Numbered from the stretch's first letter, positions 18,303 to 27,436 are shown. The stretch: 52,069 nucleotides of DNA from Defluviitaleaceae bacterium (GCA_009785605.1 WQVY01000007.1:1-52069); one strand, 5' to 3'. Numbers and translations are program-made. Notes: generated by a model not told the origin, from the sequence alone.

Positions 18303-19052
18303 TCACTCCTCTACAATAATCATAGTGCCACTAGCTATTAAAAGCTCCCAGCTATGGAAGTGATGGTCTATGTCTGGTGTCTCTATGGCAAGCAGTAGCG
18401 AGTATCCGCTTCTTTCATGTTCGTCTTCCCTTGTCGGCCTTGCTGTTGCAACAACAAAAAGCTCCATCTCGGAAATATTTTGAATGGTTTCGCTATTTAA
18501 CCTAAAGGTGTATTGGGGCGTATCCCTTACCAAGCTTAATAGGCCATCGTGATTATAGCCAAGGGTTGCGGCTGTGCGACCTATGCTATCTTGGATTAGG
18601 TTAAACCAATGACCGTTTTCGGGGTTTTGCCACAGCACCAAAATCTCCTGTGGGTTTATTCCTCCGGCATGGGCAGCGATCCTTTCCGGGCGACCGTGGT
18701 CAAAAAATTCGTAAGCGAATACAACAATCCTTGACAGATATTCTCCTTCGCCGGCATAGCTCAAGCTGGCAGTAGCGGGCAGCGCACCGCCACTAATAAG
18801 CGCTTCTGCTGTTATGGGTACATCTTCACCGTCAAGTCTAAATACATATTCAAATGTTTCATTACGATGTAGATCGTATATGCTATCCCATACTGTGGTA
18901 GTATTACCATCTATGCTAAACGATAACATCGGACTTACCCAGTTAGCCGAAGCTAACGGTGCAGCCGGCTCATCAGAGCCGTTCTGGTTGCAGCCTACAA
19001 GTGCAATACCCATCACAAGCGCTAACACAAATAACAGTACAAATTTTTTCAT
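18303..19052 (-). CDS. Lipoprotein of unknown function at the head of the metal-importer operon
   Basis: 249 residues with a signal peptide and lipobox IALVGC, so it is anchored to the outer face of the membrane. The mature part is rich in beta-like stretches and holds a His pair near the end (DIDHHFHSW) that could bind metal. I do not recognise the family. Only 10 bp separate it from the binding-protein gene, and AAGGAG precedes its ATG, so it is probably the first gene of the operon. By position it may be an accessory metal-binding or metal-delivering lipoprotein. Confidence 0.7.
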   Translation of the reverse strand: MKKFVLLFVLALVMGIALVGCNQNGSDEPAAPLASANWVSPMLSFSIDGNTTTVWDSIYDLHRNETFEYVFRLDGEDVPITAEALISGGALPATASLSYAGEGEYLSRIVVFAYEFFDHGRPERIAAHAGGINPQEILVLWQNPENGHWFNLIQDSIGRTAATLGYNHDGLLSLVRDTPQYTFRLNSETIQNISEMELFVVATARPTREDEHERSGYSLLLAIETPDIDHHFHSWELLIASGTMIIVEE

Positions 19053-19153
19053 TATATATTTCTCCTTTACTGGTTAGGGTTTTATGCATCACAAAACAAA
19101 CGTATGCCCATCTTAGGACAACGCTCGGTGTTTCCGGAGAAGTCAAATAAAAT

Positions 19154-19531
19154 TTAATTGTTCATCCTAACTTTTAAAGAAATGGGAGATATAGGGCCTG
19201 CATATAAAAACATCAGCCCTAGAATTGAATGCAAGGCAAGAAGCAACATAACCACCGAAAAAACACCAGAGTTGGAGGTTATGCATACCATCATTAGAAT
19301 TTTTTCATTACTATGATTTACACATATTACACAGCAGATTTTGACACTAATATTGGTATTGATATCATTGTTATATCCAACATTACAGCATTCGTATGTA
19401 TGACTTGGCACATATACACGATTCGTATCAACTAATTTTAAACCAGCCGGGAAAAACAAAAAGACCGCACTAAAACATAATGCCAGCACTAGCAAGGCGA
19501 TTTGCATAAATTTAGATGTATGTGCTTGCAT
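19154..19531 (-). CDS. Hypothetical small membrane protein with Cys pairs
   Basis: 125 residues from the ATG at 19531 (GGAAGGGAAA about 10 nt before). Two hydrophobic segments, about 10-30 and 87-107, flank an external loop with CCNVGY and CCVIC, two close Cys pairs that could form disulfides or bind metal. The open frame goes on to 19630 but the extra residues look non-coding. Not recognised; downstream of nothing obvious, 101 bp from the lipoprotein gene start. Real coding is likely but not certain. Confidence 0.45.
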   Translation of the reverse strand: MQAHTSKFMQIALLVLALCFSAVFLFFPAGLKLVDTNRVYVPSHTYECCNVGYNNDINTNISVKICCVICVNHSNEKILMMVCITSNSGVFSVVMLLLALHSILGLMFLYAGPISPISLKVRMNN

Positions 19532-19773
19532 AAATACATTTCCCTTCCGTAGCCAATGGCACTTGACACGCTTCGATAACATCATACACTGCAAACTCAC
19601 CCACCACATACACACGTAGATGTGCAGCAAACTACACCTTACACATGCGGTATCTTGCTGTCAAGCTCCGCGATATAATTGACGCGTGACACATACAGTG
19701 ATATAAACTGGGCAAGTATTTATATAACATTTAAGATATGTAACTAGATTAATAACCATACTCAGGTGATAAA

Positions 19774-20712
19774 ATGTCCGAAAACCTCCCCAAAATAAGC
19801 GTTGTAGTCCCCTGCTACAACGAAGAGGAAGTCCTCCCGCATTTCCTAAGCGCAATTACGGGCATAGCCGCAACCATGCCCGAGGTAAACTTCGAATATA
19901 TATTTGTGGATGATGGCTCTAAAGATGCAACCCTTGGCGTCTTGCGCTTGTTTGGAAAACAACATACCAACATAAGGTATATCTCATTCTCACGCAACTT
20001 TGGCAAGGAGTCTGCCTTGCTTGCAGGGCTAGAAACCGCCACCGGGGACTATGTAGTAGTCATGGACGCGGACCTGCAAGACCCGCCGGAGTTATTACCC
20101 CAGATGTACCTGGCAGTAACAACCCAAGACTACGATTGTATCGCGACCCGCCGTGTATCCAGGAAAGGCGAGCCGCCTATACGGTCGTTCTTTGCCAACA
20201 GGTTTTACAGGTTTATAAACAAGATATCCGAGACAAAAATGGTAGATGGCGCACGTGACTTCCGCCTTATGACCAGGAAAATGGTAGACGCTATTCTTAC
20301 ACTCAAGGAGTACAATAGGTTCTCTAAGGGGTTGTTTAGCTGGGTAGGCTTTAATACGAAGTGGATAGAGTACGACAACCAAGTACGTGTAGCCGGTACT
20401 ACAAAGTTTAACTTTGGCCAGCTATTATTATATTCTATGGACGGTATCGCGGCCTTCTCTGTTAAGCCATTGGCACTGGCATCGTTGGTTGGGGTACTTC
20501 TTTGCTTTTTTGCGTTTGTGGCGGTTATTATTATTGTGGTACGCTGGATATTCTTTGGCGACCCTGTAGCGGGCTGGGCATCTACTGTTACTATTGTATT
20601 GTTTGTGGGGGGGATACAGCTACTTTGTACAGGCATTATGGGGCTGTACCTGTCCAAGACTTACCTAGAAGTAAAAGACCGCCCTATTTATATAATAAAA
20701 GAGCGGTCATAA
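19774..20712 (+). CDS. Family 2 glycosyltransferase, polyprenyl-phosphate sugar type
   Basis: 312-residue GT2 enzyme of the DPM1/GtrB type, which moves a sugar from a nucleotide donor onto polyprenyl phosphate. Seen: VVPCYNEEE at 11-19, FVDDGSKD at 44-51, the DAD of VVVMDADLQDPPE at 98-100, and two C-terminal membrane segments (about 230-260 and 268-300). AGGTGAT ribosome site. It converges on the large GT-C-like gene with 15 bp between. Such enzymes make the lipid-linked sugar that GT-C enzymes use, so it may feed the 20728-23013 or 12584-14260 proteins. Confidence 0.9.
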   Translation: MSENLPKISVVVPCYNEEEVLPHFLSAITGIAATMPEVNFEYIFVDDGSKDATLGVLRLFGKQHTNIRYISFSRNFGKESALLAGLETATGDYVVVMDADLQDPPELLPQMYLAVTTQDYDCIATRRVSRKGEPPIRSFFANRFYRFINKISETKMVDGARDFRLMTRKMVDAILTLKEYNRFSKGLFSWVGFNTKWIEYDNQVRVAGTTKFNFGQLLLYSMDGIAAFSVKPLALASLVGVLLCFFAFVAVIIIVVRWIFFGDPVAGWASTVTIVLFVGGIQLLCTGIMGLYLSKTYLEVKDRPIYIIKERS

Positions 20713-20727
20713 ATAATATATAAGCGG

Positions 20728-23013
20728 CTACGCTTCGCTATTTTCGCTTGTATGCTGTACTGCGGCACTGCAAGTCTTAGCCACCACATACAGCAACACA
20801 CAGCCAAGCACAATATTACCCAGTGACACAATGCGCAATACATCACTTCTCATACCCATGTGCCTTATCCACCGCAGTACCTCCACACAATTAAAGAAAA
20901 ACATAGCAGAGAATCCAACATACAGCCCCAGCACACGCCTGTCGCGGCTTTCTATTGCATACAGCAGCAAAAACGGCAACGCCGGGAACAAATAAAGCGC
21001 TGTCATCCTAAAAGAAAATACAAACATCAGCGCAAACAACGCACCCGCAATAAGAAAATACCGGCCGCATTCGCGGTCTTTTTTTATGGGTGATACAGCT
21101 ACTTTGTTAGTGGCTGCTATCATAGCTACCATAATCACAAAAATAATAACAACGCCCATGAAGCCATAGGTAATCCCCATAAACCGCGTACCAAGCCCCC
21201 TCATGTTACCGCCAATTAAAGCAAAAAAATTAAAGGCGTGTACCGAGCCATATATTTGACTATTAACCCCGGCCCATGTATGCCTTGCAGCCGTAAAGAA
21301 ATTAAAGGGCAGCATAGCCAGCGCCATAACAGAAACAGTTGCACTAATGCTTACAACCAGCTGCCATACACTGTACTTGTTGTGCATCACAAAAACAAAA
21401 TAAACCGGCAACAGCACAAGCGACAGCGGGTTGGTTATTACCGCCAACCCAAAAAGCACACACGCCGGAAGCAATTTATTACCCCTAAGTAGCAGCAACG
21501 ACAACAACAGCATCAGCACATAAACAGACGCTACCTGCCCCCATATACTTGAGACAAGTATAACCGCCGGGTTTAAAATCCAAAAAGCCGCCAATATCAC
21601 GGGCAACTTTTCCCTACTGCCTTCGCGCTGGGACGATACCGCCCGCCGGTACAGCACATACCCAATACCCATGTCACACAATATAGCCGGCATAAAAAGA
21701 AGCAAATAAAATCCCATGCCATACAAGTTCATATCAGACATAGAAGCTAGTGCACCAATTATATACAGTACATACAGGTAAACTGGGGGGTAATCCGTCC
21801 TGGATATGCGCGTTATATAGTAAGGTACATCGTACCCATACTGCGCAGTAGTTGATTCCCAATACAAGCTGCTATAAAACCTAGGCAGCCCATACTCATG
21901 AAGCTGGACCGCCCACAGCCTAAAATGATCTACCTCAAAAAAGTTTCTAAAATCTATATTGGCTACCGCCATCACGCGTATCAGAAACCCGATTACTAAC
22001 AATATACCAATATAATATTTTACTGGGATGCCCTGCCGGCCTGTTTCGCCTGGCGGTGCAAGCCATTTTAGCTCCGGCCAGACCTCGTTAACCAACACAT
22101 AAACCAGCACAAGCGCCAGTACTACATTGGCAACAGAAGCCAAAAGCATACCGTCGGTCATGACATTGTATGGCGGAAGGTCGCCAGCCACGCTTAGGTT
22201 AGCAAAAAACATCGCAGAAAAGGCCGCATACAGCCCAAGAATACGAGGGTCACTGCCCGTTGGGCCACTGCCCACCGAAACCGCTGCTTCTTCATGATTT
22301 TTGTGGCCAGTTGTGCGCCCACAACAAAAATGCAGTAACAGCATCACCAACGCAGGATACAAACTTCCAAGCTGCATATTGGGCGCAAACACATACAAAA
22401 GCGCAAAGTACCCGCCAATTATAAGATAGTAATTGCCGCTACCCTTAAGATGGTCTGCATAAAGCGCTGCTGCCGCGCCCAGGACTACAGCCAACACAAG
22501 CACAACCCCAAGCATGGAGTAGCTAAACCCCCAAAACTGCGCATACAGCGGCTGCCTAAAGCCGCCTATCAAAGCAAAAAAATTAAGCGCATTGTCGGAA
22601 GCATAGCCAGGCGCTTGAAGCCAAAACCTAAGCTGCAATGCCGCAGGCAAAAATAGTATTACAGCAATGCTGTAAACCTTGCGCCGTATCTGGTCCAAAA
22701 ACAGCACCATAGCCAGCACAATTATAGGCTCATACAAGCCCCCTGCCGTAGACGCAAAAATAGCCGCCGGGTTAAACACCCAAAAGGCGGCTAATACAAG
22801 TGGCCGGTTCGAAGGCGGCGATGTATCCCCTGCCGCCTTACTGCCAAGCCAATAAAGCACATATCCAATTGCAAGGTTGCAAAGCAGTATTATCCAACCC
22901 AGCAAAGGGTCATAAAACACACTGCCTGTGATAAACATTACCGCCAAGCGCACAGCCAGGCCCGCCGCAAGTAGTATCCATATATGATGGCGGCGTGATG
23001 CTTGTGTATTCAT
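20728..23013 (-). CDS. Large GT-C-like membrane protein with internal duplication
   Basis: 761-residue, very hydrophobic protein with about 18-20 membrane segments. The C-terminal half (about 330-750) looks like a complete GT-C glycosyltransferase: first segment, then a loop with NIDFRNFFEVDHFRLWA at about 352-368 holding acidic residues. The N-terminal half is a shortened copy: GYVLY...LAAFW.FNPA.I occurs at about 50-86 and 451-486, NFFALIGG at 144-151 and 595-602, and LGLY..FSAMFF at 259-270 and 695-706. The first copy lacks the acidic loop. It follows pmbA by 11 bp (GGAGA ribosome site), so it belongs to the psd-pssA-tldD-pmbA run. Acceptor unknown. Confidence 0.72.
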   Translation of the reverse strand: MNTQASRRHHIWILLAAGLAVRLAVMFITGSVFYDPLLGWIILLCNLAIGYVLYWLGSKAAGDTSPPSNRPLVLAAFWVFNPAAIFASTAGGLYEPIIVLAMVLFLDQIRRKVYSIAVILFLPAALQLRFWLQAPGYASDNALNFFALIGGFRQPLYAQFWGFSYSMLGVVLVLAVVLGAAAALYADHLKGSGNYYLIIGGYFALLYVFAPNMQLGSLYPALVMLLLHFCCGRTTGHKNHEEAAVSVGSGPTGSDPRILGLYAAFSAMFFANLSVAGDLPPYNVMTDGMLLASVANVVLALVLVYVLVNEVWPELKWLAPPGETGRQGIPVKYYIGILLVIGFLIRVMAVANIDFRNFFEVDHFRLWAVQLHEYGLPRFYSSLYWESTTAQYGYDVPYYITRISRTDYPPVYLYVLYIIGALASMSDMNLYGMGFYLLLFMPAILCDMGIGYVLYRRAVSSQREGSREKLPVILAAFWILNPAVILVSSIWGQVASVYVLMLLLSLLLLRGNKLLPACVLFGLAVITNPLSLVLLPVYFVFVMHNKYSVWQLVVSISATVSVMALAMLPFNFFTAARHTWAGVNSQIYGSVHAFNFFALIGGNMRGLGTRFMGITYGFMGVVIIFVIMVAMIAATNKVAVSPIKKDRECGRYFLIAGALFALMFVFSFRMTALYLFPALPFLLLYAIESRDRRVLGLYVGFSAMFFFNCVEVLRWIRHMGMRSDVLRIVSLGNIVLGCVLLYVVAKTCSAAVQHTSENSEA

Positions 23014-23024
23014 TTTACATTCTC

Positions 23025-24314
23025 CTACTTCCCGGACACCGTTATCCCGTCAAAGCAGCACCATGGCAACAATGTCACCCCGTTGGCGCTACGCTCTTTG
23101 GATATTGCCGGGATATTCTTTAGTATATCCACAATATTAAATGACACCATAGTCTCGGATATAGCATCTGTTATTTGCCCATTTTCTATAAGGAAGCTGT
23201 TTTTGGCAACACCAGAAATATCACCGCTTGGCCCCGGCGACGCGCCAGAGAAGCGGTTGAGGAGTATGCCCTTGTCTATACCCTTGACCATGTCTGCTAG
23301 AGGTGTGTCCCCCGCTGCAACTTCTATGTTGTAAAATGAAGTGTTCGCCGTACGGGGTTTGCCGGTTTTATTGGCACCGTATAGGTCAAGCGCAAAAGAT
23401 GTTAGTACGCCATCACGTATGAAGTCTGCATCTTGGCTTACAAAGCCATCGCCTGAGAAGCGCTCTGCAGCTATGATTTCGGGTGCTAGAGGTGCGGCGC
23501 ACATTGTCAGTTTCTTGTCTGCTACTACTGTACCCAGCGCGTCTTTCCAGCGGCTTGTGTCGCTTATTAATGCGTAGTTGCTTAGGAAACAACTCAAAAT
23601 CGTGTACCATACCATATCGTCGCATGATGGTGCGACTATTATTTTACCCACAAATTTATCGTCAATCGTGCGTGTCTTTAAAGATTTTACAGAATCTTCA
23701 ATCAAGGACCGCTGCATCCCCATATCAAGAAACGGCATAGCCAGGGAGTCCATCATCGTGTAATAATAGTTGAAAGAAGATGATGCTTCCCCTTCTTTGG
23801 CTGTAAAATTAGTGCTTAGGCTGTAGTACTCCGTCTCGTCGCAAAACTCTGCACCGTTGCTGTTGGCATATACAGACTTGCGGTTGTTAAATATCGAGTT
23901 AAGGTCAAGATTAATTTGGGGGTACTGGTCTGCAACTGTTTCCAGAAGCTCCTTGCTGCGGGCAAACAGTTGCGCCATGTCCGAGCCGCCTATCAAACGG
24001 TTGAAATTTTTATTTTCTACCATTGGGGCGATATCTTCTGCTTCGTCTGGCGTGGCGGAAGCGGTAAGGGTTATACATTCTTCCACGGCTTTGTTTACGG
24101 ACTCCTTGTCCAGCTTATTTACGGTTATGGTCCCCTTGCGCCCACCTTTTATGGCCTTCAGGGAAAGCTTGTCTTCAAAAAGCGTACGCAGCAAAGAAAA
24201 ATTATTTGTCTCGACGTTAAGCTCGTCTTTGCGGCCGCTAGAAACGGTACAAGAAGCCTTGTCGGCCCCCGCTTTTACCATGGCCTCTACTGCATATGCG
24301 GCTATATCTTTCAT
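23025..24314 (-). CDS. pmbA: TldD/PmbA family protein (PmbA/TldE-like subunit)
   Basis: 429-residue member of the TldD/PmbA family. In Escherichia coli TldD and TldE (PmbA) form a heterodimeric metalloprotease that degrades unfolded peptides and processes microcin B17. This copy lacks the HExxxH found in the partner, as expected for the non-catalytic subunit. Seen: the C-terminal family pattern (GDISGVAKNSFLIENGQITDA). AAGGAGG ribosome site 9 nt before ATG. Downstream of tldD by about 70 bp. Confidence 0.88.
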   Translation of the reverse strand: MKDIAAYAVEAMVKAGADKASCTVSSGRKDELNVETNNFSLLRTLFEDKLSLKAIKGGRKGTITVNKLDKESVNKAVEECITLTASATPDEAEDIAPMVENKNFNRLIGGSDMAQLFARSKELLETVADQYPQINLDLNSIFNNRKSVYANSNGAEFCDETEYYSLSTNFTAKEGEASSSFNYYYTMMDSLAMPFLDMGMQRSLIEDSVKSLKTRTIDDKFVGKIIVAPSCDDMVWYTILSCFLSNYALISDTSRWKDALGTVVADKKLTMCAAPLAPEIIAAERFSGDGFVSQDADFIRDGVLTSFALDLYGANKTGKPRTANTSFYNIEVAAGDTPLADMVKGIDKGILLNRFSGASPGPSGDISGVAKNSFLIENGQITDAISETMVSFNIVDILKNIPAISKERSANGVTLLPWCCFDGITVSGK

Positions 24315-24385
24315 ATAATCCTGCCTCCTTCGTCGGCTAAAAAATTAGGTTGGCATAAAAATCCTAGTCGCGGACATTTCATGCC

Positions 24386-25768
24386 CTATTTCCCCCCAAT
24401 ATTAATATCACAGCGCAGCGCGGGGCCGCCCATGCCGGTTGTCATGGCTTGCTTCTTACCACAAAAACCAGAAGAATCCCAATGCATATCGTCAGAAATC
24501 ATGTCTACGGTTTTTAGCATCTCGAATGCCACGCCAGAGACTGTAGTTTCCCTAATGGCCTTGCCAAGCTTGCCGTTTTTGATTTCGTATCCTTCGTCTA
24601 CAGAGAACATAAACTCACCGGTAGAGTCGGCTTGGCCGTTACCAGTCTTGACCAGATAGTAGCCGTTGTCTATGCTTGCAATCATGTCTTCAAGCTTGTC
24701 ACGGCCTGGTAAGATAGCAGTGTTGCGCATACGTATTAGCGGCTCATCTGAATAGGTAAACGCCCGGGCGTTGCCTTGAGGCGCTACGCCAAACTGCCGT
24801 GCCGTATCGCGGGAATGCATAAAGGCTTTTAATATGCCGTTTTCTATTAATACTGCGTCTTCTGCTTGTACGCCTTCGTCATCTACATACACCGGTAGCG
24901 GGCAAGGCTTGCCTAGCGCAGTGTGGGCAAAGTCCACCATAGATACCATTTCGCTGGCTACTTGCTTGTTTAGGTTGTGCGCGGCAACGCTACCGTTTAG
25001 CACTATGTCCGCTTCTACTGTATGGCCAACCGCTTCGTGGGCCAGCATACCGCCCATTTCGGAGCCAAGTATGCATTTGTGTAGCCCAGCTTCTGCGTAC
25101 ACGCCTTCACGCTTTTTCATGAGTGATTCGTATAGCATGTCCAACTCACAGGTCAATAACGCCGGGTTTGTAAACAACTCGTCGAAACGGCCAAAACCCC
25201 CCAATGAGCGCATAAGCTCCACCGGGACACCATCGGCAGTTTCTGCTGTCATAAATACATAAATCATACTACGCGGCTGGTAAAAATGGCTGTCCATACC
25301 GTCGCTTACTACTAGCAGTTTTTCTATGTCCAGTATGTTGGCAGCTACCGTGCGGCTGGACAGGTTCTTGTATTTTTCTACAACCAGTGCATCCACCGCT
25401 TGGGCAAACTCTACTAGCAGACTTTGCGGGATATCTGCCCCAGGTGTGGTAACAAGGGGCTGGTTGCCAGCCTTTACGCCAGGCAAAGGCGGCTTGCCCT
25501 TTTTTACGTGACTGTCCATGAAAATTGCATTATCTGTCGCGGCAGAAAGCACATTTTTAACGCCCTCATGGGTGTACGATGCCGCAGAGGCAAAACCAAA
25601 TGTGCCGCCACGGTAAACCCGTGCGGATACCCCGCCTTCTGATACTTGGGCGTTTGCCATCATGTTCCCGGCTACCAGTGATACGCGCCGGGTTGTGTTT
25701 ACTTGTGCCCTAAGCTCTGTATAGTCTTTGAAGGCACTTTTGTGGGTTGTTAGCAAATCTTGTAGCAT
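24386..25768 (-). CDS. tldD: TldD family metalloprotease (catalytic subunit)
   Basis: 460-residue catalytic partner of the pmbA gene that follows. Seen: the zinc-binding HEAVGH at about 244-249 within GGMLAHEAVGHTVEAD, and the C-terminal family end (MGGPALRCDINIGGK). Start: the ATG at 25774 touches the GGAGG itself, while the one at 25768 is 6 nt from it, so the latter was chosen. pssA ends 24 bp upstream. Bacterial TldD/PmbA pairs are sometimes linked to peptide-modifying clusters; none is seen here. Confidence 0.92.
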   Translation of the reverse strand: MLQDLLTTHKSAFKDYTELRAQVNTTRRVSLVAGNMMANAQVSEGGVSARVYRGGTFGFASAASYTHEGVKNVLSAATDNAIFMDSHVKKGKPPLPGVKAGNQPLVTTPGADIPQSLLVEFAQAVDALVVEKYKNLSSRTVAANILDIEKLLVVSDGMDSHFYQPRSMIYVFMTAETADGVPVELMRSLGGFGRFDELFTNPALLTCELDMLYESLMKKREGVYAEAGLHKCILGSEMGGMLAHEAVGHTVEADIVLNGSVAAHNLNKQVASEMVSMVDFAHTALGKPCPLPVYVDDEGVQAEDAVLIENGILKAFMHSRDTARQFGVAPQGNARAFTYSDEPLIRMRNTAILPGRDKLEDMIASIDNGYYLVKTGNGQADSTGEFMFSVDEGYEIKNGKLGKAIRETTVSGVAFEMLKTVDMISDDMHWDSSGFCGKKQAMTTGMGGPALRCDINIGGK

Positions 25769-25792
25769 GTACATCCTCCTTTATGGGGCACA

Positions 25793-26401
25793 TTATAGTG
25801 CCAGCCACGTAATCAAAACCATAATAAAAAAGGCAAGCCCAATGCCGGCCATAATGACCTGCCACTTGCCGTATTTTCTAAGTTTAAAATAAGAAAGCAT
25901 CAAAAGCCCCGTCACAAAAAATGTAATCGTTAGCGCCCACTCTGGGAAGTTCATATATACAATGGCCCATGTGGCCATGGTTACTAGCATCATTGCGCTT
26001 GGTACTGGTAGGCCAGTGAAAGACTTGTCTGCCTCGTTTATATTGTAGTATGCCAGCCGCCATAGGCCGCACATGCAGTAAAACACCAAGCCAATCCTAA
26101 GCGGCCAGTTGTCACCCATAAAGCCATGTACTATCCACACCGGCATTATTACGCATGTAAAAAAGTCTACCAGCGAGTCTATGGCTTGGCCAAAACGGGA
26201 TTGTTGGTTTAACTTATTTGCAAAGTAACCGTCTACCAAGTCGCATATCGCAGCAAAAAACAGGCAAACCACGGCCGCCCTAAAATTTTGCGCTACTAAG
26301 TAATAACATGCGGCTATCCCCAAAATTAGCCCCGTTGTGGTTATAACATTCGGCACATTGAAGTAGCTAAGGGCCGGGAAGTATTTTGCTATGGTTTTCA
26401 T
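25793..26401 (-). CDS. pssA: CDP-diacylglycerol-serine O-phosphatidyltransferase
   Basis: 202-residue membrane enzyme of the CDP-alcohol phosphatidyltransferase family; with serine it would make phosphatidylserine, the substrate of the psd gene just upstream. Seen: the family motif DG-x2-A-R-x8-G-x3-D-x3-D at residues 57-79 (D57, G58, A61, G71, D75, D79), with Asn62 in place of the usual Arg. About six hydrophobic segments. The AAGGAGG site lies 13 nt before the ATG, a long spacing, and a two-codon ATG-AAT-TAA frame lies between. The pairing with psd is the main reason to prefer serine over other alcohols. Confidence 0.82.
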   Translation of the reverse strand: MKTIAKYFPALSYFNVPNVITTTGLILGIAACYYLVAQNFRAAVVCLFFAAICDLVDGYFANKLNQQSRFGQAIDSLVDFFTCVIMPVWIVHGFMGDNWPLRIGLVFYCMCGLWRLAYYNINEADKSFTGLPVPSAMMLVTMATWAIVYMNFPEWALTITFFVTGLLMLSYFKLRKYGKWQVIMAGIGLAFFIMVLITWLAL

Positions 26402-26430
26402 ATGTTAATTCATGCCTCCTTCGTCGGCGG
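26399..26430 (-). promoter_or_regulatory. pssA translation leader with two-codon frame
   Basis: On the minus strand: GACGAAGGAGGC, then ATG-AAT-TAA, then the pssA ATG. The strong Shine-Dalgarno is 1 nt from the mini-frame ATG and 13 nt from the pssA ATG. The same layout stands before the AraC-type gene (34165-34190), and the CGACGAAGGAGGCA part recurs before pmbA (24320-24335). Confidence 0.45.
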
Positions 26431-26452
26431 AACAAGTTTGTATCCTACTGCC

Positions 26453-27391
26453 TTATGAACCCAACGGGTACCCTATAAGCGATTTTGTTTCGTACCCGGC
26501 GTTGGTTTGCTCGACCAGCGCTTCATCTGGGTTGAATGAGCCTGCTTTAAAAAACACCAGCACAAGCGAGCCGCCGGGCAAGAAAAAACTAGCCTGTTGC
26601 CCGCGCTTTACCTCCTGGCCCACATCAAAGCAGTGCACGATGCTGCCAACAAAAGTTGCGCCTACTTCAACCATGGCCACCTCACCAAAATGCTGTGAAG
26701 AAAAATTAATAAGCGCACGCTTATTGCGGCAATAAAGCCGCCTAACCCTATCCACTGCCAGTGGGCTAACGGAGTATAAATCCCCCTTTAAAAACTTTGC
26801 CCCCGTTACTACCCCATCGTCAAAAAAATGCATCCTATGATAATTGGAAGGGGTGAGGCGTATGCGTACCATTGTGCCGCCACGATATTGCTCTGCCAAT
26901 TTCTCGTCACCAAACAGCTCCGCCAATGAAAAATCTGCGCCTTTTGCGGCGATTAATTTCTCTGGTGCTATGTCTGTATTTATGGTAACCATGCCTTCGC
27001 AGGGCGAGCCCAGCACATTTGGGTCCTGTGGGAAACTGACATCTGTCTTTTCCCTGGAAAAAAACTGGGCAAAATTTTTATATTTTGCATCGCAACCGGT
27101 CATATCTATATCATATTCTTGTATAAACCGTGGGATTTTGCGGGCAGACATGCGCGTGCGGCAATATAGCCCATATATGCGGCTAATGGTCTTGCGCTTT
27201 ACCCACCACAGCAATGATGCGCGGCCTACAGGGTTTTCATATATCAGGCGCATCCAGCGTTCGGCTACTATGCGCTCTTGTTCTAGCTTGCCATTACTGT
27301 ACACCAACAAGGGTTGGCCGGCTTCTCTTTGGCCCTTTCTCAACCTTCTTAGCCTTAGCCTAAGATTCCTGGGCCGCCGTAGTTTTTTCAC
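26453..27391 (-). CDS. psd: Phosphatidylserine decarboxylase (pyruvoyl type)
   Basis: 312 residues. Decarboxylates phosphatidylserine to phosphatidylethanolamine after cutting itself at a Ser to make the pyruvoyl group. Seen: the N-terminal PSSC-type region (NFAQFFSRE), SPCEG at 129-133, the His motif NYHRMH at 183-188, and the processing site GGSL with Ser275. Two departures from the family: Glu132 where an Asp is usual, and Leu after the processing Ser where Thr is usual. Starts with GTG at 27391 after a GAGGGGG ribosome site. The first 40 residues are very basic. First gene of the psd-pssA-tldD-pmbA-GT run; a hairpin element lies about 45 bp upstream. Confidence 0.85.
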   Translation of the reverse strand: MKKLRRPRNLRLRLRRLRKGQREAGQPLLVYSNGKLEQERIVAERWMRLIYENPVGRASLLWWVKRKTISRIYGLYCRTRMSARKIPRFIQEYDIDMTGCDAKYKNFAQFFSREKTDVSFPQDPNVLGSPCEGMVTINTDIAPEKLIAAKGADFSLAELFGDEKLAEQYRGGTMVRIRLTPSNYHRMHFFDDGVVTGAKFLKGDLYSVSPLAVDRVRRLYCRNKRALINFSSQHFGEVAMVEVGATFVGSIVHCFDVGQEVKRGQQASFFLPGGSLVLVFFKAGSFNPDEALVEQTNAGYETKSLIGYPLGS

Positions 27392-27436
27392 CCGATGTTC
27401 CCCCTCGATTTTAATGACAATCAGCTCCTTTATGTA

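Noticed and set aside
19053-19153. Zur/Fur box upstream of the metal-importer operon
   Set aside because: No inverted repeat resembling a Zur or Fur site was found by eye.
20713-20727. Terminator between the convergent GT2 and GT-C-like genes
   Set aside because: The gap is 15 bp, with only a weak AGCG/CGCT pairing running into the coding sequence.
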